DNA of 58,096 bases from Actinomycetota bacterium. Lineage in GTDB: Bacteria > Actinomycetota > Actinomycetes > S36-B12 > UBA5976. How positions within the stretch are numbered: the first letter of the stretch is position 1; the number at the start of each line of letters is the position of its first letter. The notes under the pieces were generated by a model. The model did no database searches and was not told where the DNA came from. It was given only the letters and a program-made list of their open reading frames with translations. This document shows, piece by piece, positions 20,175 to 30,282 of this stretch. The stretch covers positions 1-58,096 of the forward strand of contig CANFOW010000006.1 in assembly GCA_947448865.1 (NCBI GenBank), written 5' to 3'. The position numbers and the translations under genes are program-made.

Positions 20175-21272
20175 ATGCGTATCCGCACGATTACGCTGAA
20201 AAACTTCCGAAATCATGAGTCTTTTTCGTTAGATTTCGAACCAGGTAGCACAACAATTATTGGGCGAAACGGCCGCGGTAAAACCAACATTATTGAAGCA
20301 ATTAACTACTTCGCAGTGTTGGGAAGCCACCGAGTCTCACAAGATGCACCGCTGCTTCAAATGGGTTTCTCGAGTGCGACTATCAGCGCTGTAGTACATA
20401 AACAAGACCGAAGCGCAACTGTCTCAATTGATATCAATGATCAAAAAACTAATCGCGTGACACTCAACGGAACTGTGTTAGCAAAGCCCCGCGACATCTT
20501 GGGTCTGATGCATACCGTCGTGTTTGCCCCCGAAGATTTACAACTTGTGTCCGGTGATCCTGGTGCACGCAGAAAATATTTAGATGACTTTGCAACTCAA
20601 CGAGGTCCGCGGGTGTCTGGCATAAGACAAGACTTCGACAAAGTGTTGCGTCAACGCAACGCCTTACTTAAGTCGGCGGGACGTAGACCACTTAATCAAA
20701 CTGCTCGAGACACACTAGACGTGTGGGATGAACAATATGTGGAACACGCAGCCGCGTTAGTGCACGCACGACTTATTGCACTCGACGAATTGAGCCCATG
20801 GATCACACAACACGGGGAAATGATTAGCGCAAGCACCGAGCCGCTACACGTGAGTTATCACACCAAGTGGCTAACAGACGGAACTCGGGAACTGTCCGAC
20901 ATCGGCGAGCAACTGAGGTATGCCCTACACGCACGACTTCGCGATGAACTAGAACGTGGAGTAACACTTGTTGGCCCACATCGTGACGATCTCGACATTC
21001 GGTTAAGTGAGATACCAGCTAAAGGTTATGCATCGCATGGACAATCGTGGTCTGTTGCGCTTGCACTTCGTCTCGCAACTTTCAACGTTTTGCGCCAATT
21101 TGAAGACGACCCCATTTTGTTACTAGACGATGTTTTTGCTGAGCTTGATGTGAGTCGCAGGAACCGTTTAGTAAGTGCAGTCACTGGCGTTGAGCAAACA
21201 ATCATTACGGCAGCGGTCGCAGAAGACGTGCCCGAGAGCCTGCTGGACCGCACGTTTGTGTTGGAAGATTAG
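20175..21272 (+). CDS. recF: DNA replication/repair protein RecF
   Basis: LKNFRNHESFSLDFEPGSTTIIGRNGRGKTNIIEAI; ILLLDDVFAELDVSRR. Confidence 0.97.
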   Translation: MRIRTITLKNFRNHESFSLDFEPGSTTIIGRNGRGKTNIIEAINYFAVLGSHRVSQDAPLLQMGFSSATISAVVHKQDRSATVSIDINDQKTNRVTLNGTVLAKPRDILGLMHTVVFAPEDLQLVSGDPGARRKYLDDFATQRGPRVSGIRQDFDKVLRQRNALLKSAGRRPLNQTARDTLDVWDEQYVEHAAALVHARLIALDELSPWITQHGEMISASTEPLHVSYHTKWLTDGTRELSDIGEQLRYALHARLRDELERGVTLVGPHRDDLDIRLSEIPAKGYASHGQSWSVALALRLATFNVLRQFEDDPILLLDDVFAELDVSRRNRLVSAVTGVEQTIITAAVAEDVPESLLDRTFVLED

Positions 21273-21277
21273 TTGCC

Positions 21278-21790
21278 ATGCTTAACGCCAACCAACAAGA
21301 GTTTCTGCGTTCGCTACTGACCCGAGCGCGAGCCCGCACCGCGACCAATCCCAAACCATTTCAGCGTGCTTGGCAAGCCGTTAGCGAAGACATAAGGAGT
21401 GGTTCAGGCCCAGATGAGCGCGATCCAGCCCTGCTTGGTGGCGCAATTGATCGATTGATCGTGAATCGTGGCTGGGACCTCAGTGTGGCCACCGGCCAAT
21501 TACACGCAGGGTGGCCAACCATCGTTGGCACCGAGGTGGCCGTTCACGTGACAATCGAAACTTTTGTTCTTGATGCCAGCGGTCAATCTGGCGTGCTCGT
21601 TTTGAGAGCAGATTCAACTGCGTGGGCAACCCAGATCCGCTACCTTCTACCTTCCGTCCAAACCCACTTAGATGAGTCAATTGGGTTCGGTCGAGTGTCT
21701 GAAATTGTGGTCAATGGACCGACCGCACCGAGCTGGAAACATGGGTTACGAAGCGTAAAAGGACGGGGTCCGCGAGACACATACGGGTAG
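21278..21790 (+). CDS. dciA: DciA/DUF721 family protein
   Basis: VNRGWDLSVATGQLHAGWPTIVGTEVAVHV; between recF and gyrB. Confidence 0.88.
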   Translation: MLNANQQEFLRSLLTRARARTATNPKPFQRAWQAVSEDIRSGSGPDERDPALLGGAIDRLIVNRGWDLSVATGQLHAGWPTIVGTEVAVHVTIETFVLDASGQSGVLVLRADSTAWATQIRYLLPSVQTHLDESIGFGRVSEIVVNGPTAPSWKHGLRSVKGRGPRDTYG

Positions 21791-21846
21791 TCCACAGAGG
21801 TACTTATTTGCCACCAAATGAGATAGGATGAAAGCAGTTTCAAGTG

Positions 21847-21878
21847 GCAAAAATATCCTTATTTCATAAGGTTTTTGC
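21847..21878. terminator. 13-bp hairpin 35 nt upstream of gyrB (terminator or attenuator)
   Basis: GCAAAAA-(tat)-CCTTAT-TTC-ATAAGG-TTTTTGC. Confidence 0.65.
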
Positions 21879-21913
21879 GGCAATTTATTACCTGTTCGAA
21901 AGGCCTATGTCAC

Positions 21914-23881
21914 GTGTCTTATGACGCCAGTGCAATTCAAGTTTTAGAAGGCCTTGACGCAGTTCGTAAGCGTCCCGGAATGTACATCGGATCTACTGGC
22001 GAACGCGGTTTACACCACCTGGTTTACGAAGTTGTAGACAACTCAGTCGACGAAGCTTTGGCTGGATATTGCACCGACATTGACGTCACAATTTTGGCAG
22101 ATGGCGGAGTTCGGGTTCGCGACAACGGCCGTGGCATACCCGTAGACATCGTCCCCTCAGAAGGAAAGCCAGCCGTAGAAGTGGTCCTGACCGTTCTGCA
22201 CGCAGGTGGAAAGTTCGGCGGCGGCGGATATGCGGTCTCAGGCGGTCTACATGGCGTAGGTGTATCGGTCGTCAACGCGCTCTCAACCCGGGTAGACGTT
22301 GAAGTGCGCCGCGAAGGTCATGTGTGGACCCAAAGTTATGCCTACGGAGTCCCTATGGCGCCGCTGGCAAAGGGCGAGGCCTCCGATGAAACCGGAACCC
22401 AAGTGACATTTTGGGCAGACGAAGACATTTTCGAAACCACCCTCTTTGACTTCGACACGTTGTCGCGCAGATTCCAAGAAATGGCTTTTCTTAACCGTGG
22501 ACTCAATCTGTCACTTACTGACGAGCGCGCAACAGAGCGTGTTATTGGTTTTGATCCAGATTCCGATGGTGGCGAGCCAGGTGCTCGTTCGGTCAAATAC
22601 TCCTACCAAGGAGGCATTGCTGATTTCGTTCGCCACCTGAATCAGTCCAAGTCGGCTGCACACGGTGGCGTCATCGAATTTGAAGCCGAAGACGACAAAG
22701 AAGGCATGAGTCTTGAAGTGGCAATGCAATGGAATATGGGCTTTGCAGAGTCGGTGTATTCGTTCGCAAACACAATTAACACGATTGAAGGCGGAACCCA
22801 CGAAGAAGGTTTTCGTGCGGCACTCACCACATTGGTTAATCGCTATGCCCGCGAATGGAACATCCTGAAAGAAAAAGATACGAACTTAACTGGTGAAGAT
22901 GTTCGCGAAGGATTAACCGCCATCATCTCAATCAAACTTCGCGAACCTCAATTCGAAGGACAAACAAAAACCAAACTCGGAAACACTGCAGCAAAAACGT
23001 TTGTGCAAAAAGTCGTCAATGAGCAACTCTCTGAGTGGTTCCAAAAGAATCCTGCCGAAGGAAAAGATATCGCGCGCAAGTCACTTCAGGCAGCATCTGC
23101 TCGCTTAGCTGCACGTAAAGCACGCGACTTAGCACGTAACCGTAAAGGGTTATTGGGCAGCAGTGGCTTACCAGGAAAACTCAAGGACTGCTCAAGCACA
23201 GATCCGACGGAATGCGAAGTCTTTATCGTTGAGGGAGATTCAGCTGGTGGCTCGGCTGGTCAAGGCCGCGACCCACGCATTCAAGCCATCATGCCAATCC
23301 GCGGAAAAATTCTTAACGTTGAAAAAACACGATTAGACAAAGTGCTTGCAAACACCGAAGTGCAAGGTTTGATTTCTGCATTTGGCACCGGCATCCAAGA
23401 AGAATTTGATATCAACAAATTGCGATATCACAAGATTGTTTTAATGGCGGACGCCGATGTCGATGGACAACATATTCGCACACTGCTTCTTACTTTTCTT
23501 TTCCGATACATGCGTCCACTCGTAGATGGCGGCTTTGTGTATTTGGGACAACCACCGTTGTACAAAATCAAGTGGTCACGCGAAGCACCCGCATATGCAT
23601 ATACCGATCGCGAACGTGACCAAATCGTTGAAGCTGGTCTTGCTGCCGGAAAGAAACTTAAGCAAGAAGACGTCCAACGTTATAAAGGTCTTGGCGAAAT
23701 GAATGCAGAAGAACTATGGGAAACAACAATGGATCCCGCTCGTCGCGTTCTGCTGCAAGTTTCAGTTGAAGATGCTGTGCAAGCGGATGCGCTGTTCTCC
23801 ACCCTGATGGGTGAAGACGTCGAAAGTCGCCGTAATTTTATTCAGCGCAATGCGCATGACGTTCGGTTCTTGGATATCTAA
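21914..23881 (+). CDS. gyrB: DNA gyrase subunit B
   Basis: [63 protein letters not shown]. Likely GTG start at 21914 rather than the ORF-track 21875. Confidence 0.98.
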   Translation: MSYDASAIQVLEGLDAVRKRPGMYIGSTGERGLHHLVYEVVDNSVDEALAGYCTDIDVTILADGGVRVRDNGRGIPVDIVPSEGKPAVEVVLTVLHAGGKFGGGGYAVSGGLHGVGVSVVNALSTRVDVEVRREGHVWTQSYAYGVPMAPLAKGEASDETGTQVTFWADEDIFETTLFDFDTLSRRFQEMAFLNRGLNLSLTDERATERVIGFDPDSDGGEPGARSVKYSYQGGIADFVRHLNQSKSAAHGGVIEFEAEDDKEGMSLEVAMQWNMGFAESVYSFANTINTIEGGTHEEGFRAALTTLVNRYAREWNILKEKDTNLTGEDVREGLTAIISIKLREPQFEGQTKTKLGNTAAKTFVQKVVNEQLSEWFQKNPAEGKDIARKSLQAASARLAARKARDLARNRKGLLGSSGLPGKLKDCSSTDPTECEVFIVEGDSAGGSAGQGRDPRIQAIMPIRGKILNVEKTRLDKVLANTEVQGLISAFGTGIQEEFDINKLRYHKIVLMADADVDGQHIRTLLLTFLFRYMRPLVDGGFVYLGQPPLYKIKWSREAPAYAYTDRERDQIVEAGLAAGKKLKQEDVQRYKGLGEMNAEELWETTMDPARRVLLQVSVEDAVQADALFSTLMGEDVESRRNFIQRNAHDVRFLDI

Positions 23882-26400
23882 TGACTCAGCCACATGATCA
23901 AATTGAAATAGTCGACTTACACGTCGAAATGCAACGGTCCTATATGGACTACGCGATGAGCGTGATTGTGTCGCGAGCGTTGCCAGATGTTCGTGACGGA
24001 CTCAAACCAGTTCACCGCCGAGTTTTGTATGCAATGTATGACGGTGGATATCGACCTGACCGCGCCTTTAATAAGAGCGCACGTGTAGTCGGCGAAGTTA
24101 TGGGTCAATATCACCCACACGGTGACAGCGCGATTTATGACACTTTGGTGCGCTTGACCCAATCATGGTCTTTGCGATACCCACTGGCACAAGGCCAAGG
24201 AAATTTTGGTTCACCCGGCAATGACTCACCAGCTGCTGCTCGATATACCGAAGCACGCATGGCACCGATTGCCATGGAAATGGTGCGAGACATTGATCAG
24301 GACACTGTCAATTTTGTTCCTAACTACGACGGTAAGAATTTAGAACCGACCGTCCTTCCGAGCCGGATACCGAACCTGCTCATTAATGGTTCATCAGGAA
24401 TCGCTGTCGGCATGGCTACCAACATTCCGCCACACAACCTCACGGAAGTTGCGGCAGGCGTTCAGTGGGCTCTCGAGCACCCTGAAGCGACTCGTGAAGA
24501 GCTACTTGAAGCACTCCTAGAGCGCATTAGTGGCCCTGACTTCCCAACCGGGGCTCAGATTGTCGGACGCCGTGGAATCTTGGACGCCTACCGCACTGGC
24601 CGTGGCTCAATCCCAATGCGTGCGGTCACGGAAATTACCGAAGACAAACGTGGACGTACTGTCATCGTAATTACTGAGCTGCCATACCAAGTCAATCCAG
24701 ACAACTTGATTGCTCGCATTGTTGAACTGCATGATCAAGGAAAGATTTCCGGCATCGCTGACATCATCGATGAAACGTCGTCACGCACCGGCATGCGCAT
24801 CGTTGTTGTGTTGAAGCGCGACGCAGTACCAAAAGTTGTTCTCAACAATCTCTTCAAGCACACGCAACTGCAAGATAACTTCAGCGCAAACATGTTGGCT
24901 CTTGTTGACGGCGTGCCTCGCACACTTAGCCTTGACGCGTTTGTGTCACATTGGATTACCCACCAGATCGAAGTCATCCAACGGCGAACTGCATATCGTC
25001 TTCGCATTGCACAGGAACGCGTTCACATTCTGATTGGGTTACTGAAGGCAATCGATCGCATTGATGAAGTCATTGCATTAATTCGGGCATCTGAATCTGC
25101 GTCCGCTGCACAACAAGGACTCATGGATCTCCTCGACATCGACGAAATTCAAGCGCAAGCAATCCTTGACATGCAGTTACGTAAATTAGCGGCACTTGAG
25201 AGAAACGAACTTCAAGCTCAGCATGACAAACTCATGCTTGAAATTTCTGACTACGAAGATATTTTGGCAAAACCTGAACGCCAACGACAGATTGTTAGCG
25301 ATGAACTTGCCGAGAGCGTGAGCAAGTACGGCGACGAGCGACGTTCAAAGATTATTGCTGACGAGAATGATGTCAACAACGAAGACCTCATCGTTCAAGA
25401 GCCGATAGTGGTGACCGTAACGCAAGACGGTTATGCCAAGCGCACCAAGGCAGTGCTTTATCGTTCTCAAAAACGTGGTGGGCGTGGAGTCAAGGGTGCT
25501 GCATTAAAACAAGACGACGTTGTTGAACACTTCTTTGTCACATCAACGCACAACTGGCTTTTGTTCTTTACGAACAAAGGTCGGGTATTCCGGGTTAAAG
25601 GATACGAGCTCCCAGACGCAGGTCGCGATGCACGTGGACAGCATGTTGCTAATTTGCTTCAGTTGTCGCCTGAAGAAACAATTGCGCAAGTTTTGGATAT
25701 CACCAACTACGAGCAAGCTGAATATCTTGTACTTGCCACAAGTGAAGGCATGATCAAGAAAACGCGTTTGTCCGAATATGACTCGCCGCGTTCGACAGGA
25801 CTCATCGCAATTAATTTGCGTGACGGTGACACCCTGGTATCCGCACAGTTAGCGAACCAAGAAGACGACATTATTTTGGTATCAAAAGATGCTTACTCGG
25901 TATTTTTCAAAGCAGATGATTCCGCACTTCGACCAATGGGTCGATCTGCTGCGGGTGTGATTGGAATGAAGTTCAAGCGGTCAGAAGATTATTTGATCAG
26001 CATGGAGATCGCTCGACCAGGTTCGTACGTTGTAACGGTTACGGAAAATGGATTTAGCAAACGTACTTTGGCATCTGGCTGGAACGCGAAGAATCGTGGA
26101 ACACAGGGCGTTATCGCCGCTGACACCAAGAACGATAAAACAGGTCCCCTTGTTGCCGCGTTAGTGTGCGAAGAAGATGACGAAATTTTTGCTATCGCGA
26201 GCAATGGTGTTGTCATTAGAACCTCCGTCTCGGAAATTCGAGTCGCGGGCCGTGACACAATGGGTGTGAAATTGATGAGTGTTGACGACGACGTGCAAGT
26301 TGTCGGAGTTGCTCGCTCGTCAGCAACCGCGCAAGCCGAACTAGAAGACCTTGATCTGGCCGAGGAGCCAGTCGTGCCACCAACTGGTGGGGAGGAGTAG
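23881..26400 (+). CDS. gyrA: DNA gyrase subunit A
   Basis: [31 protein letters not shown]; catalytic-Tyr region AARYTEARM. Confidence 0.98.
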   Translation: MTQPHDQIEIVDLHVEMQRSYMDYAMSVIVSRALPDVRDGLKPVHRRVLYAMYDGGYRPDRAFNKSARVVGEVMGQYHPHGDSAIYDTLVRLTQSWSLRYPLAQGQGNFGSPGNDSPAAARYTEARMAPIAMEMVRDIDQDTVNFVPNYDGKNLEPTVLPSRIPNLLINGSSGIAVGMATNIPPHNLTEVAAGVQWALEHPEATREELLEALLERISGPDFPTGAQIVGRRGILDAYRTGRGSIPMRAVTEITEDKRGRTVIVITELPYQVNPDNLIARIVELHDQGKISGIADIIDETSSRTGMRIVVVLKRDAVPKVVLNNLFKHTQLQDNFSANMLALVDGVPRTLSLDAFVSHWITHQIEVIQRRTAYRLRIAQERVHILIGLLKAIDRIDEVIALIRASESASAAQQGLMDLLDIDEIQAQAILDMQLRKLAALERNELQAQHDKLMLEISDYEDILAKPERQRQIVSDELAESVSKYGDERRSKIIADENDVNNEDLIVQEPIVVTVTQDGYAKRTKAVLYRSQKRGGRGVKGAALKQDDVVEHFFVTSTHNWLLFFTNKGRVFRVKGYELPDAGRDARGQHVANLLQLSPEETIAQVLDITNYEQAEYLVLATSEGMIKKTRLSEYDSPRSTGLIAINLRDGDTLVSAQLANQEDDIILVSKDAYSVFFKADDSALRPMGRSAAGVIGMKFKRSEDYLISMEIARPGSYVVTVTENGFSKRTLASGWNAKNRGTQGVIAADTKNDKTGPLVAALVCEEDDEIFAIASNGVVIRTSVSEIRVAGRDTMGVKLMSVDDDVQVVGVARSSATAQAELEDLDLAEEPVVPPTGGEE

Positions 26401-26402
26401 TC

Positions 26403-26795
26403 GTGACGACAACTGTTGACGAGCTAGAGACCGACCAACCTGTGCGCCAAGCGCGACTGCACCTTACGCATGTCGACCCATGGTCAGTTGCTAAAGGTGC
26501 CTTCATGTTGGGAGTGACCCTGGCTGGAATCACCATTGTGGCAACAATCGCGCTGTGGCTCATGCTTTCAGCAGCCGGAGTTTTTGAGGCCATCACTGGC
26601 TTATTCAAGGACGTATCGGGTAGCAGCAGTGGCGTGAGTTTCTTGTCACTAGGCCGCCTCGTTGGACTTTCCATGGTGGTTTCTGCGGTAGAAATCGTGC
26701 TGATTAGCGTTCTCTCAACGCTTTTTGCAGTTCTTTACAACCTGAGTGTTGGTTTCACTGGCGGAGTCGAAGTCACTCTTACGGATCGTTCCTAA
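26403..26795 (+). CDS. DUF3566 transmembrane protein
   Basis: LTHVDPWSVAKGAFMLGVTLAGITIVATIALWLML; directly after gyrA. Confidence 0.88.
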   Translation: MTTTVDELETDQPVRQARLHLTHVDPWSVAKGAFMLGVTLAGITIVATIALWLMLSAAGVFEAITGLFKDVSGSSSGVSFLSLGRLVGLSMVVSAVEIVLISVLSTLFAVLYNLSVGFTGGVEVTLTDRS

Positions 26796-26895
26796 CCACA
26801 AAAGCCTCCTCATTTTGGGCATAGCCCGAATTAGGGTAAGTTCTTGTCTCGCGCTGAAATACGCATTTCCTGCGCAGTAACTGAATACATTGCAA

Positions 26896-26970
26896 GGGCC
26901 TATAGCTCAGCTTGGTTAGAGCGCTTCCCTGATAAGGAAGAGGTCGATGGTTCAAGTCCATCTAGGCCCA
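26896..26970 (+). tRNA. tRNA-Ile (GAT)
   Basis: Complete cloverleaf GGGCCTATAGCTCAGCTTGGTTAGAGCGCTTCCCTGATAAGGAAGAGGTCGATGGTTCAAGTCCATCTAGGCCCA. Confidence 0.97.
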
Positions 26971-26994
26971 CGCACGAATTGAAAGGTAGATCAA

Positions 26995-27108
26995 ATGAAA
27001 AAACTGCTGTCGCTAGCACTCATTGCCGTTGCTGGCTATGTGATTTATCAACAACTCGAAGCAAGCAAAGCCGAACAGGATTTGTGGACACAAGCCACTT
27101 CCGAGTAA
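26995..27108 (+). CDS. DLW-39 family small protein (37 aa)
   Basis: MKKLLSLALIAVAGYVIYQQLEASKAEQDLWTQATSE*; carries the DLW motif. Below the ORF-track length cutoff. Confidence 0.9.
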   Translation: MKKLLSLALIAVAGYVIYQQLEASKAEQDLWTQATSE

Positions 27109-27137
27109 CTTTGTAGGCACCGCGTTTTTGCGAACTC

Positions 27138-27210
27138 GGGGAATTAGCTCAATTGGTAGAGCACCTGCTTTGCAAGCAGGGGGTTAGGGGTTCGAGTCCC
27201 CTATTCTCCA
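27138..27210 (+). tRNA. tRNA-Ala (TGC)
   Basis: Complete cloverleaf GGGGAATTAGCTCAATTGGTAGAGCACCTGCTTTGCAAGCAGGGGGTTAGGGGTTCGAGTCCCCTATTCTCCA. Confidence 0.97.
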
Positions 27211-27236
27211 CTTACCTATCACCACACGGTGATTCG

Positions 27237-27266
27237 TGGAGGTAGTACTCACTGCCTCCTTTTTCA
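27237..27266 (+). terminator. Intrinsic terminator after tRNA-Ala
   Basis: GGAGGTAGT-ACTC-ACTGCCTCC followed by TTTTTC; near-perfect stem. Confidence 0.8.
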
Positions 27267-27328
27267 TTTGTTAACACAATTCGCGACGTATCCAAGTACG
27301 CAGCGAAGGAATCGAATGGTCACCGATC

Positions 27329-28564
27329 ATGTCAACGTTCTTGCCTGAGACTTCGCCTTACATGAAGCGATTTCTTATTGGCGCTTTACTGAATGCTCTG
27401 GGCGGCGGACTCACCATGCCAGTCATGGTTGTGTATCTGAATCAAGTCCGTCATCTTTCGATGACCTCGGCCTCGCTAGTACTTTCCTGGATGGCTATCA
27501 CCGGACTTGCGTTTTCGCCAGTATTTGGATTCTTAGTAGACAAGTTTGGACCTCGACCGATTTTGCTCATCTCTATTTTGATTGAGGCAGCGAGCACCGT
27601 GTCGTGGTCTTATGTGCACACAGTCGCGGGCGCCTACCTTGTCGGTACTTTTATTGCGCTAGGTAATGCAGGTATTTGGCCACCACAGTCCACCTTGATG
27701 TCACGCATGACGAGTGAAGAGTCACGCCAGAAATTCTTTGGTCTCCAGTTCATGGCCTTAAACCTAGGTCTGGGTGTTGGTGGCATGGTGAGCTCTTTTA
27801 TTGTGCGCATCGAACGACCCGAAACCTTCACGATTTTGTATGTGCTTGATGCAGTGTCGTATCTGACGTATTTCGCTTTTATTGCGAGCTTGCGTGGAAT
27901 TGGCGGACGACTCGAAGTCAAAGATGGTGAAGAAGAAAACGCTGGAAGCTATCGCGAAGTTTTGCGCGACCGAAAATTAATTAAACTCTCAATCGTTGGC
28001 ATTGTGATGATGACGTTCGGGTACGCCTCACTGGATGCAGGATTGCCGGCATTGCTCACAATCTATGGTGGCTTGTCTGTGTCGCACTTAGGCCCACTGT
28101 GGGCTGTAAACACTGCTGTGATTGTTGTGTTACAAATTTCCATCATGAATCGTCTCGAAGGCAGAAGTCGCACCCGTCTGCTTGGACTAGTGTGCGGATT
28201 GTGGGCCGCGGGATGGTTCGTTATTGGAGTTGGGGTCTCGCATCCAGGGGCAACATTTTTCTTAGCCTGCTTAGGCTCAGCAATTTTTGCGGTGGGAGAA
28301 ACGGTGTGGTCACCAATTGGATCATCGCTTCAAAATGTCATCGCCCCAGAACACTTACGTGGCCGCTACAACGCGGTTTCGGGTTTGGTGTGGGTTATTG
28401 CTGGGACTCTAGGTCCGGCTCTTTCTGGAGTCATGCTTGAGCACGCACTAGTTAATCAGTGGCTTGGAATCATCATTGTGGGACTGACTATTGCTGGATA
28501 CCTTGGAACTCGGCTGCGACGGGAATTGACTCCATTTCAAGATGGAAAAATAGTCTCGAATTAG
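27329..28564 (+). CDS. MFS transporter
   Basis: 12-TM-like hydrophobic profile; VYLNQVRHLSMTSASLVLSW, GFLVDKFGPRPILL. Confidence 0.88.
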   Translation: MSTFLPETSPYMKRFLIGALLNALGGGLTMPVMVVYLNQVRHLSMTSASLVLSWMAITGLAFSPVFGFLVDKFGPRPILLISILIEAASTVSWSYVHTVAGAYLVGTFIALGNAGIWPPQSTLMSRMTSEESRQKFFGLQFMALNLGLGVGGMVSSFIVRIERPETFTILYVLDAVSYLTYFAFIASLRGIGGRLEVKDGEEENAGSYREVLRDRKLIKLSIVGIVMMTFGYASLDAGLPALLTIYGGLSVSHLGPLWAVNTAVIVVLQISIMNRLEGRSRTRLLGLVCGLWAAGWFVIGVGVSHPGATFFLACLGSAIFAVGETVWSPIGSSLQNVIAPEHLRGRYNAVSGLVWVIAGTLGPALSGVMLEHALVNQWLGIIIVGLTIAGYLGTRLRRELTPFQDGKIVSN

Positions 28565-28699
28565 TTTTTGCACACAGCCCGTGGACAATCTTTTGCCTGA
28601 TAATTAAACTTTTTTACTGAACAGCCTAAGACTCATCAACAGGTTGTCCCCAGAGCGAAGTGTCCAATCCAATGGCTTTTCCCCATATTGTCCACCCCT

Positions 28700-28708
28700 T
28701 TATCCACA
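28700..28708 (+). promoter_or_regulatory. DnaA box (perfect TTATCCACA) upstream of dnaB
   Basis: Perfect 9-mer; near matches TTGTCCACC at 28688-28696 and CGTGGACAA at 28580-28588. Confidence 0.7.
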
Positions 28709-28822
28709 GGCAAGATTGTGTATGTCAGTGTGGGCTCATAGAGTCACAAAGGAAGCGAACAACCGCGCGGCCTTCGGCTGATTCCTAACCAAATCCCCAC
28801 CGAACACGCGAACTTACAGATT

Positions 28823-30193
28823 TTGAGGGCTATTTTCATGAGTGTTGCAGAGTTTCCTCGCAACGTAAACGCCAACGAAACACTCACGCCGCCACAAGAT
28901 CTCGTTGCTGAACAATCTGTTTTGGGCGCAATGCTATTAAGCAAAGATGCCATCGCAGACGTTGTCGAAAACCTTCGAGAGGTTGATTTCTACAAGCCCG
29001 CTCACGCCACAATTTATGGTGCGATTTTAGATTTATACGGACGCGGTGAACCGGCTGATGCAATCACGGTTGCTAACTATCTGTCTAAACATGGGTCGAT
29101 GGCTAATGTTGGCGGACCCGCATACTTGCACACACTGGTTGCTAGCGTCCCGACAGCTGCAAATGCTTCGTACTATGCGCGCATTGTCACAGAGCGAGCA
29201 ATCCTTCGTCGACTAGTTGACGCCGGAACCCGCATTGTCCAAATGGGTTACGCCGGTGATAACGAAGTAGACCTCTTGGTTGATCGCGCCCAAGCCGAAG
29301 TGTATGAAGTAACAAGTCATCGCATGTCCGAGGACTACGCACCGCTGGCAGACATTATGTCGGCAACACTTGAGGAAATCGAAGCAATCGAAGGTCGTGG
29401 TGGCGCATCGATTGGCGTCCCCACTGGATTCGCTGCGCTAGATGATGTCACTCATGGTTTACATGGCGGACAAATGATTATTCTTGCTGCCCGACCAGCA
29501 ATGGGTAAGTCGACGCTTGGCTTGGACTTTGCCCGATCGGCGAGTATTAAGCACGGCATGACCTCAGCAATTTTCTCTTTGGAAATGAGCCGAAACGAAA
29601 TTGTGATGCGACTCTTGTCTGCAGAAGCGCAAGTGGACCTCGGACGCATGCGTGCCGGCACACTAAATGAAGCTGACTGGGCAAGGTTGGCCAACAAGAT
29701 CGGTCAAGTAAATGATGCACCATTATTTATTGATGACTCACCAAACATGACCATGATGGAAATTCGCGCGAAAGCACGTCGATTAAAACAACGTTTTGAT
29801 TTAAAACTTCTTGTGATTGATTATCTCCAACTGATGTCTAGCGGTCGCAAAGTTGAAAGTCGACAAGTTGAAGTGTCCGAGTTTTCACGCTCACTCAAAC
29901 TATTAGCAAAAGAACTCGACATTCCCGTGGTTGCAATCAGCCAGTTAAATCGTGGTGCCGAACAACGACAAGATAAACGACCTATGCTTTCGGATTTGCG
30001 CGAATCTGGATCACTTGAACAAGATGCAGACATGGTGCTTCTGATTCATCGTGAAGATAAATATGAACGCGAATCAAGTCGCGTCGGCGAAGCTGACTTT
30101 ATTCTTGCAAAACACCGGAATGGCCCGACTGCAGAAATCGTCGTGGCATTCCAAGGGCACTACAGCCGATTTGTCGACATGGCTCAGTCATAA
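28823..30193 (+). CDS. dnaB: Replicative DNA helicase DnaB
   Basis: PPQDLVAEQSVLGAMLLSKDAIADV; ILAARPAMGKSTLGLDFAR; SDLRESGSLEQDADMV. Likely start MSVAEFPRN at 28838. Confidence 0.97.
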   Translation: MRAIFMSVAEFPRNVNANETLTPPQDLVAEQSVLGAMLLSKDAIADVVENLREVDFYKPAHATIYGAILDLYGRGEPADAITVANYLSKHGSMANVGGPAYLHTLVASVPTAANASYYARIVTERAILRRLVDAGTRIVQMGYAGDNEVDLLVDRAQAEVYEVTSHRMSEDYAPLADIMSATLEEIEAIEGRGGASIGVPTGFAALDDVTHGLHGGQMIILAARPAMGKSTLGLDFARSASIKHGMTSAIFSLEMSRNEIVMRLLSAEAQVDLGRMRAGTLNEADWARLANKIGQVNDAPLFIDDSPNMTMMEIRAKARRLKQRFDLKLLVIDYLQLMSSGRKVESRQVEVSEFSRSLKLLAKELDIPVVAISQLNRGAEQRQDKRPMLSDLRESGSLEQDADMVLLIHREDKYERESSRVGEADFILAKHRNGPTAEIVVAFQGHYSRFVDMAQS

Positions 30194-30282
30194 TCTGACG
30201 AAATTACACGCATGTGTGGGAATGTAAATACACGAGTGTTTTCATTCGCCAACTCTCTACCCGTGCATCAAGGGAGCTCTTA

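Noticed and set aside
30194-30260. Possible palindromes (TTACACgcatgtgtgggaaTGTAA) before the aminotransferase
   Set aside because: Arms are short and imperfect; not distinguishable from chance.
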